Below, one piece after another: positions 32,643 through 40,501 of a stretch of DNA of 64,000 nucleotides; position 1 is the first letter of the stretch; every line of letters begins with the position of its first letter. The position numbers and the translations under genes are program-made. Below the pieces are notes generated by a model. The model was not told the DNA's origin and ran no database searches. It worked only from the letters and a program-made list of their open reading frames with translations. The stretch comes from Thalassobius sp002708925 (GTDB taxonomy: Bacteria > Pseudomonadota > Alphaproteobacteria > Rhodobacterales > Rhodobacteraceae): NCBI RefSeq assembly GCF_049803795.1, contig NZ_JBNAGJ010000001.1, positions 682,001 to 746,000 of the forward strand. Reading direction: 5' to 3'.

Positions 32643-34151
32643 ATGCGCACGACACTTCTCTGGAGCCTCTGGATCATTGGAACGCTGGCCATCGCCGGTG
32701 CGGTCGCCACGCGGCTGTATCTGGGCGGCGACCGCACCGCGTTTTTGCCGGGGGACACCGCAGGCGTCCACCACCAGATCGAAATGGCCTGCGAGACCTG
32801 CCACACCTCGGATGATTTTTCGGACCAGAAAAAGATCCGCAAGGACATCAACAAAACCTGCGTCACCTGCCACAAGGAAGAGCTGAAAGAGGCCAACGAC
32901 AGCCACCCGATCAAGAAGTTCAAGAACCCGCGCATGGCGGCCTATTGGGAAAAGATCGACGCGCGGTTCTGCACCAGCTGCCATCTGGAGCACCAGCCCG
33001 AGGTGACTCTGGCCGGTCTGGTCACGCTGCCCGGCGATTTCTGCGTCGCCTGCCATTCCGAGGGCGAGCAGGATGTGCGGGTGAACCGGCCGTCCCACGC
33101 GGGGCTGGAGTTCGATACCTGTGCCTCCTCGGGGTGCCATAATTACCATGATAACAAGGCCTTGTATGAAGATTACCTGGTCAAGCATTCCGGCCAGCCC
33201 TGGCTGTCTGACACGCCTTTGCACGCGGCTGGCGCGGTTGCGCGCGCGGTCTCGGTTCGCGTGCCGGAAACGGCCGATCATCAGGCCGAGATCAGCACCT
33301 ATCTGGCGGCCTTGGATGCGCCTGAGCAATATCGCGATCCGGCGATTGACGATCACTGGGCGGCCTCGGCCCATGCGGCGGCGGATGTGACCTGCGCCAG
33401 CTGCCACGCCCCCAAATCCAAAACGCCCGACCAGATCGCCGATAACTGGGTGGCCTCTCCGCCGCAGAAAATCTGCGCCAGCTGCCATAAATCCGAGGCC
33501 GGAACCTTTGCCATGGGCCGTCACGGGATGCGCAGCCACCCCAAGGTGGCCAAGCCGCGCAAGGTGAAATCCATGCTGAAAGACCTGGGCTGGAAAAAAC
33601 CGCCCGCCGAGGTGGTCAGCGCGATCGAACGCTTTGTCAGCGACCCCAGCCCCGCGCCCTTGATGAGCACCGCCGAGGCGCGCGTTGCCCTGCATCCCGA
33701 TGTCGGCAACCAGGATCTGACCTGCGCCAGCTGTCACAAGCCGCACGAACAGGACCTGCAATTCGCCGCGGTCGAGGCCTGCCTGTCCTGTCACGCTGAT
33801 GATCACAGTCAAAGCTACAAGGACAGCCCGCATTTCGATCTGTGGCAGGCCGAGCTGGCAGGCGATTTGCTGCCCGGCGCGGGCGTGACCTGCGCCACCT
33901 GCCACATGCCGCAAACCGAACGCGGCGGCGTGGTGACGACGAACCACAATCAGAACGACACTCTTCGCCCGAATGAGAAAATGATCCGGCCGGTCTGCCT
34001 GGACTGCCACAGCCTGGAGTTTGCCATCGACGCATTGGCCGATGACCAGCTGATAAGCCGGAATTTTCAGGGCACCCCCATTCGCCACATCGAGAGCATC
34101 GATTGGGCGGTAAAACGCGTGGTCCAGCCAGAAAAAGGCGCCAACCAATGA
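32643..34151 (+). CDS. membrane-anchored 11-haem cytochrome c
   Basis: A 502-residue multihaem cytochrome. An N-terminal anchor (residues 5-27) is followed by periplasmic sequence with ten CxxCH motifs (CETCH at residue 50, then CVTCH, CTSCH, CVACH, CASCH three times, CLSCH, CATCH, CLDCH) and one CASSGCH, a CX4CH site. That makes eleven potential covalent haems. The C-terminal part, with CATCHMPQTERGG and NHNQNDTLRP, recalls the NrfA/octahaem cytochrome superfamily. No CXXCK catalytic site is visible. The start is 12 bases after the oxidoreductase stop. It is the likely electron acceptor of that protein and carrier toward the two small haem proteins downstream. Confidence 0.85.
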   Translation: MRTTLLWSLWIIGTLAIAGAVATRLYLGGDRTAFLPGDTAGVHHQIEMACETCHTSDDFSDQKKIRKDINKTCVTCHKEELKEANDSHPIKKFKNPRMAAYWEKIDARFCTSCHLEHQPEVTLAGLVTLPGDFCVACHSEGEQDVRVNRPSHAGLEFDTCASSGCHNYHDNKALYEDYLVKHSGQPWLSDTPLHAAGAVARAVSVRVPETADHQAEISTYLAALDAPEQYRDPAIDDHWAASAHAAADVTCASCHAPKSKTPDQIADNWVASPPQKICASCHKSEAGTFAMGRHGMRSHPKVAKPRKVKSMLKDLGWKKPPAEVVSAIERFVSDPSPAPLMSTAEARVALHPDVGNQDLTCASCHKPHEQDLQFAAVEACLSCHADDHSQSYKDSPHFDLWQAELAGDLLPGAGVTCATCHMPQTERGGVVTTNHNQNDTLRPNEKMIRPVCLDCHSLEFAIDALADDQLISRNFQGTPIRHIESIDWAVKRVVQPEKGANQ

Positions 34152-34202
34152 CCAACTGGCCACGCACTCCCGCAACCCGAAGACCAACAGGAGACCTGCA
34201 AT

Positions 34203-34772
34203 ATGGGTGCTAACTTCACAAAAATCAAAGCCGCAATTCTGGGGGGCATCGTCGCGACCAGCGCCGTGCCTGCAAACGCAGAAGGCATGGAATACGAAAC
34301 CGTCACCGATCTGCTGCATCTGGTGATGAGCTCGGACCGGACGGTCTATACGCGTATGATCGTTAACCGTCTGGCCGTGCAGGAAAAAGTGATCACGGCC
34401 TCGGAACATTTCGTCGATGACAAAGCGCTGGTGCTGCCCGCGCAGATGTTCCGCTTCGGCGCGGAAATGGTGGCCGAGGAAACCGACGAATTCAGCTACT
34501 CGCTGCTGTCGCTGTGGCCGATCAACAAGCAAAACGCGCCGACCACCGCGATGGAAAAAGAGGGCCTGGAATATATCGCCGCCAACCCCGGTGAAAATTT
34601 CTATGGCGAAGAAGAGCTGGGCGGCACCACTTATTTCACCGCCGTCTATCCGGATGTCGCCGTGGCCGAGGCCTGCTGGGCCTGCCACAACGATCACAAG
34701 GATTCGCCCAAAACCGACTTTGAAGCCGGAGACGTCATGGGCGGTGTCGTCATCCGCATTCCGATGGAATGA
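34203..34772 (+). CDS. DUF3365 (Tll0287-like) haem protein
   Basis: A 189-residue exported protein: signal peptide ending PANAEG, a PAS-like DUF3365 body (YETVTDLLHLVMSSDRTVYT, then FSYSLLSLWPINKQNAP), and one haem-binding CWACH near residue 160. Related proteins are periplasmic c-haem sensors or electron carriers with open coordination. It lies 51 bases after the multihaem gene with AGGAG upstream, and its stop overlaps the next start. It could sense a gas or redox state for this system, or act as the terminal catalyst; sequence alone does not decide. Confidence 0.8.
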   Translation: MGANFTKIKAAILGGIVATSAVPANAEGMEYETVTDLLHLVMSSDRTVYTRMIVNRLAVQEKVITASEHFVDDKALVLPAQMFRFGAEMVAEETDEFSYSLLSLWPINKQNAPTTAMEKEGLEYIAANPGENFYGEEELGGTTYFTAVYPDVAVAEACWACHNDHKDSPKTDFEAGDVMGGVVIRIPME

Positions 34773-35209
34773 TGCGGCTGTCGGCATTTGCGCTGATCCT
34801 GGTGTCGGCTTTGCCAGCAATGGCAGAGCCGCTCGCCACACGCAAAGGGATGGACGGTTTCATCACCGTCGATCGCCTGCCAGTGCCGGACGATCCGGCG
34901 CTGGCGCAGGGAAGGATTCTGTGGGGAGAGACCTGCCAGAATTGCCACGGCGGAGACAGGCTGACCGGGGCGCCCAAAATCACCTCGACCAAGGCCTGGG
35001 ATAAACGGATCGCGCAGGGAATGGCGGTGCTGACCGATCATGCGATCAATGGGTTTATCGGCCCCCGTTACACGGAAATGCCGGCGCGCGGCGGCAATTC
35101 GGAGCTTAGCGACGCGCAGGTCGGCCTGGCCGTTGCTTTCATGGTGTGGGCCAGCGGCGGGCAGGCTCTTGCCGAGGACTTTATAAAAACACTCGATACA
35201 AAGGACTGA
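34769..35209 (+). CDS. mono-haem cytochrome c
   Basis: A 146-residue periplasmic cytochrome. A signal peptide ends ALPAMAEP; the haem site CQNCHGGDR is near residue 57, and the likely Met axial ligand is in YTEMPARGG near residue 98. The fold order (early CxxCH, late MPARGG) resembles class I cytochromes of the c5/SoxX type. The start overlaps the DUF3365 stop by 4 bases, so expression is coupled. It probably exchanges electrons with the 11-haem protein or a terminal oxidase/reductase. Confidence 0.85.
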   Translation: MMRLSAFALILVSALPAMAEPLATRKGMDGFITVDRLPVPDDPALAQGRILWGETCQNCHGGDRLTGAPKITSTKAWDKRIAQGMAVLTDHAINGFIGPRYTEMPARGGNSELSDAQVGLAVAFMVWASGGQALAEDFIKTLDTKD

Positions 35210-35213
35210 ACAG

Positions 35214-35681
35214 ATGGACGATAAGACAATCACGCTGGTGCAGGAAAGCTTTGCCAAGGTGGTGCCGATCAAGGACGCCGCGGCGGAAATCTTCTACACC
35301 GATCTTTTTGAAACCGCCCCCGAGGTGAAACCCTATTTCCAGGGCGCGAACATGAAGGATCAGGGCTCCAAGCTGATGGCGACGCTGGGCGTTGTGGTCA
35401 ATGGGCTGCGCGATCTGGATAAAATCGTGCCCGTGGCGCAGGAGCTGGCGGTGAAACACGTGGATTACGGGGTCAAGGCCGAGGATTACGATAAGGTCGG
35501 TGCCTCGCTGCTGCGGACGCTGGAAAAGGGGCTGGGCGATGCCTTTACCCCCGAGGTCAAGGACGCCTGGACCGGCGCCTATACCACGCTGGCGGGCGCG
35601 ATGATCGCGGCGGCCTATCCGGCACCTGCGGCCAATGAACCGGCCGCCCCGAAAAAGCCATTCTGGAAGTTCTGGGCCTGA
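35214..35681 (+). CDS. single-domain haemoglobin
   Basis: A 155-residue globin without reductase domain. The proximal His is in AVKHVDYGV near residue 82; the E-helix region reads MKDQGSKLMATLGVVVNGL, with Gln in the distal area as in bacterial NO-type globins. A Pro/Lys/Trp tail (AAPKKPFWKFWA) could touch the membrane. No signal peptide, so it is cytosolic. It starts 4 bases after the cytochrome stop and ends the redox operon. Single-domain globins oxidise NO to nitrate or bind O2, so the operon probably deals with NO, nitrite or a related stress. Confidence 0.9.
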   Translation: MDDKTITLVQESFAKVVPIKDAAAEIFYTDLFETAPEVKPYFQGANMKDQGSKLMATLGVVVNGLRDLDKIVPVAQELAVKHVDYGVKAEDYDKVGASLLRTLEKGLGDAFTPEVKDAWTGAYTTLAGAMIAAAYPAPAANEPAAPKKPFWKFWA

Positions 35682-35683
35682 TT

Positions 35684-35800
35684 TCAGCCCTCAAACCCAA
35701 AGATCTTGCGCGCGGTATAGGTGGCTATGCCGCGCGCCTGGCATTCGGGGCCGTGAACGGCGCGTTCAAACCCGCCGAAAGGGGATTCGCGCTTGCACCC
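35684..35800 (-). pseudogene. possible remnant of a dehydrogenase C-terminus
   Basis: An open segment of about 36 codons without any start, reading ESPFGGFERAVHGPECQARG and then IATYTARKIFGFEG before TGA. The PFGG-F and YTARK spacing is reminiscent of the end of aldehyde dehydrogenases. It fills the gap between the globin gene and trigger factor on the opposite strand. It could be a chance frame. Confidence 0.2.
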
Positions 35801-35884
35801 TTGCCTTTTCGTCCTTAGAAGACGGCGAGATTTCGGCGCCTCTTTGGGGGCGTCTTGTGTATTGCACCGAGAAGGAAAAACAAC

Positions 35885-37219
35885 ATGCAGGTCACCGAGA
35901 CCCTGAACGAAGGCCTCAAGCGCGGGTATGAGATCACCGTGTCGGCGGCCGAACTGGACGCCAAAGTCACCGAAAAACTGACCGAGGCCCAGCCCGAAGT
36001 CGAAATGAAGGGCTTCCGCAAGGGCAAGGTGCCGATGGCTCTGCTGCGCAAACAGTTCGGTCAGCGCCTGCTGGGCGAGGCCATGCAGGAAACCATCGAC
36101 GGCGCCATGAACGCGCATTTCGAAGAGTCCGGCGACCGCCCCGCAGGTCAGCCCGCGGTCAACATGGTTGACGGCGAAAACTGGAAAGAAGGCGACGACG
36201 TGAAGGTCACCATGACCTACGAGGCGCTGCCCGAAATTCCCGCGGTCGATTACAGCGACATCACCCTGGAGCGCATGGTCGTCAAAGCCGATGACGCCGC
36301 CATCGACGAGGCCATCAGCTCGCTGGCCGAAAGCGTCAACGACTGGAAAAAACGCCGCAAGGGCACCAAGGCCAAAGACGGCGATCAGGTCGTGATGGAT
36401 TTCGTCGGCAAGGTTGACGGCGAAGCCTTCGAGGGCGGCTCGGGCGAGGATTACCCGCTGGTGCTGGGCTCGAACTCGTTCATCCCCGGCTTCGAAGACC
36501 AGCTGGTCGGCGCCAAGGAAGGCGAAGAAACCGAGGTCAACGTGACCTTTCCGGCCGAATACGGCGCGGAAAACCTGGCCGGTAAGGACGCCGTGTTCAC
36601 CTGCACCATCAAAGCCGTGAACGAGCCCGTCGCCGCCGAGATCAACGACGAGCTGGCTACCAAATTCGGGGCCGAGGATCTGGCCGCGCTGAAGGCTCAG
36701 GTCGCCGAGCGTCTGGAAGCTGAATACCAGGGTGCCTCGCGCGCTGTGATGAAACGCGCCCTGCTGGACCAGCTGGACGGCAAAGTCTCGTTCGAGCTGC
36801 CCCCCAGCCTGGTCGAAGCCGAAGCCAAACAGATCGCGCACCAGCTGTGGCACGAAGACAACCCCGAAGTGACCGATCACAACCACGGTGAGATCGAGAC
36901 CACCGACGAGCACAACACCCTGGCCGAACGCCGCGTGCGTCTGGGCCTGCTGCTGGCCGAAATCGGCCAGAAAGCCGAGGTTGAGGTCACCGATGCCGAG
37001 ATGACTCAGGCGATCATGAACCAGGCGCGTCAGTACCCCGGTCAGGAACGTCAGTTCTTTGAATTCATTCAGCAAAACGCTCAGATGCAGCAGCAGCTGC
37101 GCGCCCCGCTGTTCGAAGACAAAGTTGTCGATCACGTGGTCGAGCAGGCCAGCGTGACTGACAAAGAGGTCTCCAAAGACGATCTGCAAAAAGCGGTCGA
37201 GGCGCTGGACGACGAATAA
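35885..37219 (+). CDS. tig: trigger factor
   Basis: A 444-residue ribosome-bound chaperone and peptidyl-prolyl isomerase. The ribosome-docking signature GFRKGKVP is near residue 42, the FKBP-like domain covers about 155-240 (GDQVVMDFVGKVDGEAFEGG), and the C-terminal helical arms follow with an acidic end. Start chosen at MQVTETLNEGL, where homology begins, with a GAAGGA site upstream. It is transcribed alone, with its own terminator 24 bases after the stop. Confidence 0.97.
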   Translation: MQVTETLNEGLKRGYEITVSAAELDAKVTEKLTEAQPEVEMKGFRKGKVPMALLRKQFGQRLLGEAMQETIDGAMNAHFEESGDRPAGQPAVNMVDGENWKEGDDVKVTMTYEALPEIPAVDYSDITLERMVVKADDAAIDEAISSLAESVNDWKKRRKGTKAKDGDQVVMDFVGKVDGEAFEGGSGEDYPLVLGSNSFIPGFEDQLVGAKEGEETEVNVTFPAEYGAENLAGKDAVFTCTIKAVNEPVAAEINDELATKFGAEDLAALKAQVAERLEAEYQGASRAVMKRALLDQLDGKVSFELPPSLVEAEAKQIAHQLWHEDNPEVTDHNHGEIETTDEHNTLAERRVRLGLLLAEIGQKAEVEVTDAEMTQAIMNQARQYPGQERQFFEFIQQNAQMQQQLRAPLFEDKVVDHVVEQASVTDKEVSKDDLQKAVEALDDE

Positions 37220-37242
37220 GTCGCCCTTTGATCCGATCCGCG

Positions 37243-37272
37243 AAGGCCACCCCCTGGGGTGGCCTTTTGCGT
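37243..37272 (+). terminator. intrinsic terminator of tig
   Basis: AAGGCCACCCC and GGGGTGGCCTT form an 11-bp stem with a very short loop, followed by a broken T-run (TTTT overlapping the stem, then GCGTTT). Placement 24 bases after the tig stop supports it. Confidence 0.85.
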
Positions 37273-37354
37273 TTCCGACGCCAGGTCGCGCCGGGCCAGC
37301 GTTGACCTGCGCGGCACGGATGCCCATCCTTTGGCCACCCAAGGGAGGAAACAG

Positions 37355-37771
37355 ATGGGCTATACCAGCTTCACCAAAGAGGTGTTCGACGCCTTTCAGG
37401 CCAATGACCGGCCCGGACCGATCCATATGCTGAACCTGATCAGACTGCGCGCGCAGGCCGAGTATCCGGATGGGCGGCAGGCCACCGGGGCGCAGGCCTA
37501 CGCAGACTACGGCAAGGGCAGCCAGAAGGTGCTGGAACGGCTGGGCGGGCGGATCGTCTGGCGCGGCGCGATGGAGCAAATGGTGATCGGCCCGCAGGAG
37601 ATAGAGTGGGATTTGTGCTTTATCGCGCAATACCCCAGCGCCGAAACATTCGCGGCGATGATCCGCGATCCGGACTACCGCGCGGCGATGGTGCATCGTC
37701 AGGCCGGGGTGGCGGATTCGCGTCTGATCAGGATGATGCCGCTACCCACCGGGGAGAATTTCGGCGGATAG
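37355..37771 (+). CDS. DUF1330 protein
   Basis: A 138-residue soluble protein of the DUF1330 (dimeric alpha-beta barrel) family. Marks: GPIHMLNLIRLRAQAEYPDG near the start, ARAYADYGKGSQKVLERLGG-type middle section, and FPSAETFAAMIRDPDYRAA-like segment near residue 100 (here YPSAETFAAM). Function is unknown. A GGGAGGA ribosome site sets the start. It is convergent with the LuxI-like gene with 21 bases between them. Confidence 0.82.
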   Translation: MGYTSFTKEVFDAFQANDRPGPIHMLNLIRLRAQAEYPDGRQATGAQAYADYGKGSQKVLERLGGRIVWRGAMEQMVIGPQEIEWDLCFIAQYPSAETFAAMIRDPDYRAAMVHRQAGVADSRLIRMMPLPTGENFGG

Positions 37772-37792
37772 CGGCGAAGGGACCGTGAGTGG

Positions 37793-38566
37793 TCAGGCTT
37801 TGCAACGGCGCACGTGCACGCCGTCGATCAGGTGGGACAGCTCAATCCGCAGGGCCTCGGCGGCGGCGCGGTCTTCGGGGGTCTGAGCGGCCAAAATCTG
37901 TTCTTCGCACCAGCTGCGCAGGGCTGCGCGATTGCCGCCCTGGGCTGTGCGGGGCAGGGCGCGGGTGCGGCCCCGCCCATATAGCGCCAGCGCCTCGTCC
38001 GAGCTGGCAAAGCTTTGCTCGGGTAGGTCTGCATTGCTGCGCAGCGCGGCGATCCGCTCGGGCGAGCAATCCATAAGCGCCGCAACGATCCCCGCGTTGG
38101 ACAGGCCCAGATAGTCGCTGGGGCGGTCCTGAAAATGCGACAGCATCTGATCCATCTGCGGGTTCAGCAGCACCACCATGTCCAGCACGCCGGCGCGGCG
38201 GGCATATTCCAGCGCCGAGGTCATCAGCGTGGCCGTGATCCGGGCTGCCTCGGGCGCATTCAGATCGACAAAGACCTGAGAGGCCTCCCATAGGCGGGCG
38301 CTGCGCAAAGGGGCCTCGCCTGCCAGGATTTCGCTTAGCGAATCCGACAGCATATGCGGCCCCGTGGTCTGCAACAGTCGCAGGCTGCCGGTGATCTGCC
38401 CCTTCGGGCCAAGGTGGACAACATAGGCCGGGTTCAGCTGGTCAAACGTATCGACGGTTTCAGCGGTGCCGGATTGCGGCCCCAGAACCTGCTGCCTGAG
38501 CGCGTGCATGTCGCTTAGCATATCCTTAAACAGGTGCCTGTTCAGCGCGTCGATCACGATGATCAT
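37793..38566 (-). CDS. LuxI-family acyl-homoserine-lactone synthase, divergent
   Basis: A 257-residue protein in the autoinducer synthase fold: the N-terminal Arg in MHALRQQVL, the acidic pair in TVDTFDQLNPAYVV, Arg in GSLRLLQTTGPHML, and Glu in WEASQVFVD. Three positions conserved in the family differ: Phe after the first Arg is Leu, the early Trp is missing, and the Arg that follows the Glu (E-x2-R) is Gln. A C-terminal extension of about 50 residues is also unusual. It may make a non-standard signal or have lost activity. The start after AAGGGGAAG is well supported. It lies 84 bases downstream of luxR in the same direction. Confidence 0.75.
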   Translation of the reverse strand: MIIVIDALNRHLFKDMLSDMHALRQQVLGPQSGTAETVDTFDQLNPAYVVHLGPKGQITGSLRLLQTTGPHMLSDSLSEILAGEAPLRSARLWEASQVFVDLNAPEAARITATLMTSALEYARRAGVLDMVVLLNPQMDQMLSHFQDRPSDYLGLSNAGIVAALMDCSPERIAALRSNADLPEQSFASSDEALALYGRGRTRALPRTAQGGNRAALRSWCEEQILAAQTPEDRAAAEALRIELSHLIDGVHVRRCKA

Positions 38567-38584
38567 GAGCTTCCCCTTGGGATG

Positions 38585-38606
38585 GTTAGTGCAAGGAAAC
38601 ACTAAC
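38585..38606. promoter_or_regulatory. perfect 7-bp inverted repeat before the LuxI-like gene
   Basis: GTTAGTG and CACTAAC are perfectly complementary with an 8-base spacer, total 22 bp, 18 bases upstream of the synthase start. Size and symmetry are close to a lux box (20 bp), although it sits very near the start codon and could instead be a leader hairpin. Confidence 0.5.
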
Positions 38607-38650
38607 GCGCTGACCGGGGGACTCCATTGGGGGTTTCCCGTAGTACGGTG

Positions 38651-39352
38651 CTAGCCGGGGTGGATCAGGCGAAATCCGATAGCGCGACCAATGGCTTGGG
38701 CGGTTGTCAGGGCGCCCAGCTTCTCGCGCGAAGAGCGTAGGTGCACCTCGACCGTGCGATGGGAAATCGACAGAATATCGCCCACATCCTGCTGCGATTT
38801 GCCCGAGGCAATCCATTGCAGGATCTCCACCTCGCGCGTGGACAGGGCCGGCCGCGAGAGCGTCTGATGCAATTGCGTGGAATGCAGCACCTGATCGTGC
38901 ATCCGCACGGCGGCCAGTTGCAGATCGCCGGTGGTTTTGCGCACCAGATCGGCCCATTCGCCGGAGCTACAATCACGGGTGACGCTGAGCAGGCCATAAT
39001 CGCCATAGGGCCCGCGCACCGGGATCGTCAGCCCCTGAGGGGTGATGCCAAAGGCCTTGGCCTCGGAAAACACGGTGTGAAAACGCGAATTCTTATCGAA
39101 GCGAGACCATTCGACCGGCGCGATACATTGGGCGGATTCGGTCAGCGTGGGGTCGATCCGGTGAAAACCGCGCTTGATGTAATGCTCTTTCCAGGCTTCG
39201 GGATAGGTGGCGTAGCCCAGAATATCCCCGGTTACCGAACAGATGGTCGCATACGAGCCGTAATCGAACCCAAGAGATTCGCACATCTCGTCCAGCAAGG
39301 TGACACAGTCCACTTGGCCGGGCGGCATTCCTGTCAGGTCAATTGCGCGCAT
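38651..39352 (-). CDS. LuxR-family autoinducer-binding regulator
   Basis: A 233-residue quorum-sensing regulator. The ligand domain (1-160) keeps the conserved residues: Trp and Tyr in AWKEHYIKRGFHRIDPTL with the Asp-Pro pair, Trp in VEWSRFDKN, and Gly in QGLTIPVRG. The C-terminal helix-turn-helix has LSTREVEILQWIASGKSQQD and SHRTVEVHLRSSREKLG. It probably controls the adjacent LuxI-like gene. A TAAT-N7-TTAA word near 39380-39394 upstream is one mismatch from a CtrA box. The next 255 bases upstream hold no gene. Confidence 0.9.
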   Translation of the reverse strand: MRAIDLTGMPPGQVDCVTLLDEMCESLGFDYGSYATICSVTGDILGYATYPEAWKEHYIKRGFHRIDPTLTESAQCIAPVEWSRFDKNSRFHTVFSEAKAFGITPQGLTIPVRGPYGDYGLLSVTRDCSSGEWADLVRKTTGDLQLAAVRMHDQVLHSTQLHQTLSRPALSTREVEILQWIASGKSQQDVGDILSISHRTVEVHLRSSREKLGALTTAQAIGRAIGFRLIHPG

Positions 39353-39550
39353 TCAGAGGTCTCTTCTCACAAACATGCATTAATCTTTGAATTAGATAGG
39401 CAAACAAATGGTTAATAAAAGCCCTGAATGGCTGGCCCCTTCGGCAGGAGGCACAAACCTAAGGCCCCGGCGGCCGGGGCAGGTGTTGGGTACGTGGCAG
39501 CGTATCATTACGCACAGTCAACATAATCTGAGCAGGGATCGCAACCACAA

Positions 39551-39583
39551 AAGAAAAACCGCGCGAGGCAAACTCGCGCGGTT
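39551..39583 (-). terminator. intrinsic terminator of rpsF-rpsR-rplI
   Basis: CCGCGCGAG and CTCGCGCGG form a 9-bp stem with a 5-base loop. On the minus strand it is followed by TTTTTCTTTTG. It lies about 26 bases after the rplI stop. Confidence 0.9.
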
Positions 39584-39608
39584 GGCTTCGGTTCCGGTGG
39601 GAACTGAA

Positions 39609-40235
39609 TTACACTTCGTCGTCCGAGGCCGCTTCTTCGGCTTCGGGGGCCTCGGGGGCCAGATCGTCGTCGTCCGATGCGGCGCTGCCGATATCGTCGA
39701 ACAGTTCCGAGATTTCGAACTCGGCCGCGGCCTCTGCCTCGGCTGCCAGTTCCTGGATCGACTTGCCTTCGGCCTGAAGCTCGGCTTCTTCTTCCGAGCG
39801 CGCCACGTTGACTTCGACGGTGGTCGAAACCTCGGGGTGCAGGACAACGGCAATGGCGTGTACGCCCAGGGTCTTGATCGGCAGTTCGATCACGATCTGT
39901 TTGCGGTCCACGGTGAAGCCTTCGGCGGTTGCGGCCTCTGCCACGTCACGGTTGGTCACCGAGCCGTACAGGTTGCCACCATCCGACGCCGAGCGAATCA
40001 CGACGAACTGCTGACCACCCAGCTTTTCGGCCAGATCTTCGGCTTCTTTCTTGGTTTCCAGGTTGCGCGCTTCCAGCTGAGCTTTCTGCGCTTCAAACGA
40101 TGCAACATTGGCGTCCGACGCGGTCAGAGCCTTGCCCTGCGGCAGCAGGAAGTTGCGGGCGTAGCCGGGTTTGACATCGACGACATCGCCCATCTGGCCC
40201 AGTTTGGCCACACGTTCCAGAAGGATAACTTGCAT
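39609..40235 (-). CDS. rplI: 50S ribosomal protein L9
   Basis: A 208-residue L9. The N-terminal rRNA-binding domain (MQVILLERVAKLGQMGDVV, GYARNFLLPQGKA), a long connecting helix and the C-terminal domain (VVLHPEVSTTVEVNV) are all present. Beyond residue 155 there is a strongly acidic tail (about 50 residues rich in Glu, Asp, Ala) that most bacterial L9 proteins of about 150 residues lack; this is typical in Rhodobacterales. Last gene of the operon. Confidence 0.97.
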   Translation of the reverse strand: MQVILLERVAKLGQMGDVVDVKPGYARNFLLPQGKALTASDANVASFEAQKAQLEARNLETKKEAEDLAEKLGGQQFVVIRSASDGGNLYGSVTNRDVAEAATAEGFTVDRKQIVIELPIKTLGVHAIAVVLHPEVSTTVEVNVARSEEEAELQAEGKSIQELAAEAEAAAEFEISELFDDIGSAASDDDDLAPEAPEAEEAASDDEV

Positions 40236-40247
40236 TGTGCTTTCTCC

Positions 40248-40475
40248 TTACTTCACGGCGTAGGGCAGCAGGGCCAGGAAACGGGCGCGTTTGATGGCAC
40301 GGGCCAGTTCACGCTGTTTCTTGGCGGACACTGCGGTGATGCGCGAGGGCACGATTTTGCCGCGCTCAGAGATGTAGCGTTGCAGCAGTTTGGTGTCTTT
40401 GTAGTCGATCTTCGGCGCGTTGTCGCCCGAGAAGGGGCAGACCTTGCGACGGCGGAAAAACGGTTTAGCAGCCAT
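40248..40475 (-). CDS. rpsR: 30S ribosomal protein S18
   Basis: A 75-residue S18, full length. Marks: [12 protein letters not shown] near the start, [19 protein letters not shown] in the middle, and [16 protein letters not shown] at the end. It sits 12 bases before rplI and 26 bases after rpsF in the conserved order. Confidence 0.97.
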
Positions 40476-40501
40476 GACTTATCGTCCTTTCCTCAAGCTG
40501 A

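Noticed and set aside
30549..34841. A minus-strand open frame of about 1,430 codons opposite the whole redox operon
   Set aside because: It is the codon-position mirror of GC-rich genes: His/Gln/Arg/Gly-rich low-order sequence, no ribosome site, and convincing haem motifs on the other strand.
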